Shown one piece after another: positions 38,301 to 44,300 of a stretch of DNA of 64,000 nucleotides. The stretch is from Hyperoodon ampullatus (taxonomy: Eukaryota; Chordata; Mammalia; Artiodactyla; Ziphiidae), in NCBI GenBank assembly GCA_949752795.1, contig OX457061.1, forward strand, positions 7,623,239-7,687,238, read 5' to 3'. The translations under genes were made by a program, and so were the position numbers. The notes beneath the pieces are model-generated. The model had not been told where the DNA came from and did no database searches. It was given only the letters and a program-made list of their open reading frames with translations. Within the stretch, counting starts at the first letter, position 1; each line of letters opens with the position of its first letter.

Positions 38301-41300
38301 CAAAAGTTGGGGGCAGTAATTATTTTCATACACCCAGGGTGGACATGAAACATGTCAAAAGTCTTCTAAATGAATATGAATACATGGTAGTGGATAGTTG
38401 CAAAGGCAAACAAATCTTCTATAACAGGTATTTTAAGGACAAGTGGAGAAATTTAAATATTAACCAGATGTTATATGATTAAGAAATTAAGTTTAAAAAG
38501 AAATGACGTGAAGTTTTTAGGACTAATCACTGTTATTTTGGTTATGGAGAAAATGTTATTAGAAATGCATACTGAATTATTTAGGGTTAAAATGGTATTT
38601 CTGGAAAATATTTACCTAAATACATCAGCATAAAAAATATTTTTTAAAATGCATGTGCCCCTCAGAGAAGTTTATGCAAAGCTGTATAATACTTTCAAGA
38701 CTTCAAAAAGATATACTAATCTGGGGGCGAGTGTTTCCATGGTTTTTTTTGTTGTTGTTTTTTTAACTGTCTTTTAGTTAATTAACTTATTTATTTGGTT
38801 GCACCGGGTCTTAGGTGCAGCAGGCGGGCTCCTTAGTTGTGGCAGGCAGGCTCCTTAGTTGCAGCTCACAGGCTCCTGAGTTGTGGCATGTGAACTCTTA
38901 GTTGCAGCAGGCATGTGGCATCTAGTTCCCTGGCCAGGGATTGAACCGAGGCCCCTGCATTGGGAGTGCAGAGTCTTATCCACTACACCACCAGGTAAGT
39001 CCCTCCATGGGATTTTGATATATGGAATTTGACTCTCTCATTCTATACATTTATTCCGTTGTATTAAGTAATTGCTATTTCTCATTGTTTGCACCGTTTT
39101 TTCCTTCTCGTAAGCTGAGGTGGCTAAACTTCTGTGCTAATTTCCAGGGAAAGATGATGGCTATCAGGAATAAAAGGAAGTGTTTTTTTAATTTTAATTT
39201 TTTTTAACATCTTTATTGGAGTATAATTGCTTTACAATGGTGTGTTAGCTTCTGCTTTATAACAAAGTGAATCAGCTATACATATACATATATCGCCATA
39301 TCTCCTCCCTCTTGTGTCTCCCTCCCACCCTCCCCATCCCACCCCTCTAGGTGGTCACAAAGCACTGAGCTGATCTCCCTGTGCTAGGCGGCTGCTTCCC
39401 ACTAGCTATCTATTTTACATTCAGTAGTATATATAAGTCCATGCCACTCTCTCACTTCATCCCAGCTTACCCTTCCCCCTCCCAAAGGAAGTGTTTTATA
39501 AGGGTGTAAACTGTTAGGTCAAACAAGTAGGACTCATAGGGTGCAATTTAAAAAATGTATGTGCCCTTTGTCCCAGCAATTCTATTTTTGAGGGATTTAT
39601 CAAGAATATCTAAGAATGTGAATTAATATTTAAATTCAAGGCTAGGATATAGATAAATGTACAGAAAGATAGAATTGGTTAAATACTTAACAGTACACAA
39701 ATGTACGCACAATGGAATAATGCCTTAAAAAAATAATGTGTGATATAAATATAGTCAAAATATGTGGAAAAAAGAACGTTACAACAATAAGTAAAATACA
39801 ATCCCATTGTTACAAAAATCAAAAGAACGAGTTTATTTACAAAAAAAGACCCAGAAGTCTTGCACCTAGAAGTTACATGGGTCTTCTCAGGGTGGTGGAA
39901 TTACAGGTGGTTTTTACTTTCTTCCCTGCGCTGATTTAGATTTTCTAATTTTTCAACAATGACTGTGCATTGCTTTTATAAGAAAAAGAGTTATTTTAAT
40001 ATATAAAAGAAGGGCAATAGGAAAATGTATAGACAGTATGATTACAATTTGAAAAAAAAACTCCGCATAGGAAAAAGTGTTAATAAATGTACCGAAATAT
40101 TAATAGTTTTAGAGGAGTGGTTACCCTTGGAGGTGGCAGTGACAAGAACAGGACCAGAGAGGAGCTTCTGGGGAAGCTGGTGATGTTGTTTCTTGAGCCG
40201 GGTCTTTGTAAAAATTCATCAACACACTTCTGATGCATGTACTATCCTGCACTTTCCAATGAAAAGGTTTTAAAACTTAATAGCAGCCAGATTAGAGTAG
40301 TAGAATTACAGTGATTGTCTATTTTTGTGTATTTTCAGCTTTCTGTCATAAAAATAGATGACTTACCTAGTAATAGGGTAGAGAAAAAACCCAGACCTGC
40401 TTTCTCCCAAAGATCTTACCTTGTGTACCACGAGGGGTTTTAAAAATGAAACACGGGGACTTCGCTGGTGGCGCAGTGGTTAAGAATCCGCCTGCCAATG
40501 CAGGGGACACGGGTTCGAGCCCTGGTCCGGGAAGATCCCACATGCCGTGGAGCAACTAAGCCCGTGTGCCACAACTACTGAGCCTGCGCTCTAGAGCCCA
40601 TGAGCCACAACTACTGAGCCCACGTGCCTAGAGCCCGTGCTCCGCAACAAGAGAAGTCACCGCAATGAGAAGCCTGTGCACCGCAACGAAGAGTAGCCCC
40701 CGCTCGCCGCAACTAGAGAAAGCCCGTGTTTAGCAACGAAGACCCAACACAGCCAAAAATTAATTAATTAATTAATTATTTTTAAAAAAAAAGAAAGAAA
40801 AGAAACATGAATCCCCACAAGCACATAGCAGCTTCCGGGGTCCATGTCCAGCTCCACCACAAACTTTTCCTCCTGTGGTCTTTTCTCTCTTGTCCATAAT
40901 GGTAAGGGCAGGCTGGGGCCTCCCAGGAACATGGAAGGCCACTGAAAAATGGAAAGGAGCTGAACCAAGAGGACAGCATGAAAGACAGCTACTGCTTGAG
41001 AGATGGTAAGTCACATCTCTGGGCCCCTCCGTTTCTAGGCTTCTGTGGCCCTAGGACGGGAAGGGGCACTGAGCTTTCCAGGGGGGACCACAGTCCTAGC
41101 AACCCATGTCAACAGGAAGTCCATTTCCATAGCGGCATGACTTTGATATATAATTTGAGAACTACTAAGTCTCTTCATTAAAAAAAAAGAAAAGAAAAAA
41201 ATCATTTTAAATAAAATATAGTATGTTTGTTATAAAGAAATTCAAGCAAACCATGAAAAGATAAAGCATTAAAGCCTCCCACCCCAGAGGTAATCACTGC

Positions 41301-44300
41301 TTACCACTTCTTATATTTCCTCCCCAAAACAGGTTTGCACATATAAACATATCCATACACACATGGACACACAGATGCCCTTTTCTGCACAAATAGGGCC
41401 AAACTCTCCGTGCTGTGCCACTTGTTGCTTCATTATCACGTAGAAATATCTACCTCAATCTTCTAGTGGTTGCATGGCATTCCATTGTATGGATGCATCA
41501 TAATTTAACCAATACCCTCCTGACAGACATTTAGGTTGCTTCTAATTTTTCTCTATTGCAAACAATGCTTTAGTAAACATCCTGATACACACACAGATCC
41601 CTGTACTCTTCTGTGACTTTTAGCATCAATTCCCAAGTGTAGAACTATAGAATCCATGTTTGGATGGATGCTGCCAAACTGCCTCCAGAACGGCAGAATC
41701 GGTTTCACAATCCACTCAAAACTGTCCAGGGGGGCTTCCCTGGTGGCGCAGTGGTTAAGAATCCACCTGCCAATGCAGGGTACGCGGGTTCGAGCCCTGG
41801 TCCAGAAAGATCCCACATGCCGCGGAGCAACTAAGCCCGTGCGCCACAACTGAGCCTGTGCTCTAGAGCCCGCGAGCCACAACTACTGAAGCCTGTGCGC
41901 CACAACTACTGAAGCCCGTGCGCCTACAGCCTGTGCTCTGCAACAAGAGAAGCCACTGCAATGAGAAGCCCATGTACCGCAACGAAGATCCAATGCAGCC
42001 AAAAATAAATAAGTAAAACAAATAAATGTTAAAAATATATTTTAAAAAACAAACAAACAAACAAAAAACTGTCCAGGGACTTCCCTGGTGGTCCAGGGGT
42101 TAAGACTCGGCTCTTCCACTGCAGGGGGCACAGGTTCGATCCCTGGTCGGGGAATTAAGATCCCACATGCCACGCTGCGTGGCCAAAAAAAAAACACAAA
42201 CAAAAAACCATCTAGGGCTTCCCTGGTGGCGCAGTGGTTGAGAGTCCGCCTGCCGATGCAGGGAACACGGGTTCGTGCCCCGGTCCGGGAAGATCCCACA
42301 TGCCGCGGAGCGGCTGGGCCCGTGAGCCATGGCCGCTGAGCCTGCGCGTCCGGAGCCTGTGCTCCGCAGCGGGAGAGGCCACAACGGTGGGAGGCCTGTG
42401 TACCGCAAAAAAAAAAAAAAAAACCATCTAAAAAGATTCGTTGATACCTCCCATATGCTTGTCAACACAAGATATTCATAATCTTTTCAACTTTTTTCCA
42501 TTCAATAAAAATGATAGCTTGTTTTTTCTAAAATGTAGTTGTTTCTAATTTACATTTCACTGATTATTAGTGAGGTACACATAGTAAAAAAATCTAAAAA
42601 GCATTTTAATTCCAATTTTCCTTGCACTTTGTATAGAGAGATATGTCAGAACACTTCATTTATTCCCTAGAATACCAAACTCCCTTTGTCTCTTAGGGAT
42701 AACATGGTAAATCAGGGAGTCAAGAGAGTGAAGTATGACTCTAAACTTCAGAGTAATTACTATTATTTCTAATTTTAAAAGTAATAAGCTCTCAGAAAAA
42801 GAATCTTTCAAAATAGATCAGGCATCATCATCTTAAGGTATAGTCATCCCTTGGTCTCCACAGGGATTGGTTCCAGGACCCTCATGGATATCAAAATCAA
42901 AGGATGCTCAAGTCCCTTGTATAAAATGGTGTAATATTTGCACATAACCTAGGCACCTCCTCCTGTATACTTTAAATTAGCTCTAGATTATTTATAATAC
43001 CTAATTCAATGTAAATGCTCTATCAGTAGTTGCTGGCACACAGCAAATTCAAGTTTTGCTTTTTGGAACTTTATGGATTTTTTTTTTTTTTCTTAAATCT
43101 GTGGTTGGTCGAATCCACAGATGTGGAACCCGTGGATACAGAGGGACAACTGTAGTCTCAAGCCCTTTGCTTGTCTCAATAATGAGATCTTTGTCTAAAA
43201 CACAGTCACAGGCCTTGTCTTGTCAATGAGTTTCTTCACTGCAATTGACTAGAACACAAGCATAAGGAAGGCACAGCTGCCAGTTTGCAGCTGTAACCCC
43301 AGTGTGCAGCAGTGTCGCAAGAAATGCATGAATTACTGTACGGATGGATAGACGGACAAGCAAAACGTTTTGAGGTGTGGCTAAAAAAAGACAACAGTTC
43401 TCTTGGAACCTTGGCAACTCACACGGAAGGCAGTTATTCCTCAGATTATTCCAGTGGTTTTGATGGTATCTATGGAATACGTGCACGGTCTCTTATGGGG
43501 GTGACCGTAAAAGTGAAGATGCTTTCTTGGATATGTACGTTCTGGCATATATTTTAAAATTATGCTTCGGACACTAGCAAAGTTACGTGGGGCAAGACAT
43601 GTAGCTCCTCACATACAAATCAGAGAGCCTACGAGTACCGCCTCTAGAATGAGACACCCCTGAGTCCTAACTCCACCTCTGCTACTCTGTCTGCGAGACT
43701 TCACCCCTCTGAGCCTTGGTTTCCTCATCTGCACCTTGGGAGAGCGGGACCTACCGCACTGCAGTGTTGGCAGGACTCAAGAAGATTCCCATACTTTCAG
43801 GGTTTAGCCAGGCACTCAGTAAGCGGGACCTACTGGGATGTCTCTGAGAGCTCCCACCGACCCTGAACCATACAGAGTGTGAGGCCTGCTGGAACCTGAC
43901 CAGTCGGAGAAGAAAAGCCTGAACGAGAATGAGCCTACCTCCCACTTGCATCCCACATGTCGGGTGGATGATTTTCCAGGGGGCATCCAAGGTACCTTGG
44001 TTTTCACCCGGACACTCCGCCGCACGTTCACGGTGTCCCCTTTCATTCCGCGCTTATGAGATTTCTGTGGAAAGGGACAAACCCAGGGTCACTTCCCCAC
44101 GCAGCTGGCCGTGGCATCACTCTGGTGGCATCCGCTTCCAACTCTGCTGGGGAGCCGCTTCTGACTAAGGCTACTGCTGCCACTTCCGGGTGACCATCCT
44201 ACCTTCCAACCAGGCAACTGAGCTCTGAAAGCGAATGTGTCTGTCTCTCCAATCTCTGGAGTTAGAAGTATGAGGAGGCCCAGCTGGGAGGTGTTGCCTT

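Larger units (their letters stand above)
41215..42590 (-). mobile_element. Old L1 fragment hosting three SINEs
   Basis: TGGCATTCCATTGTATGGAT, AACATTTAGGTTGC-type text and TTTACATTTCACTGATTATT; SINEs at 41,731, 42,078 and 42,214 split it. Confidence 0.75.
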
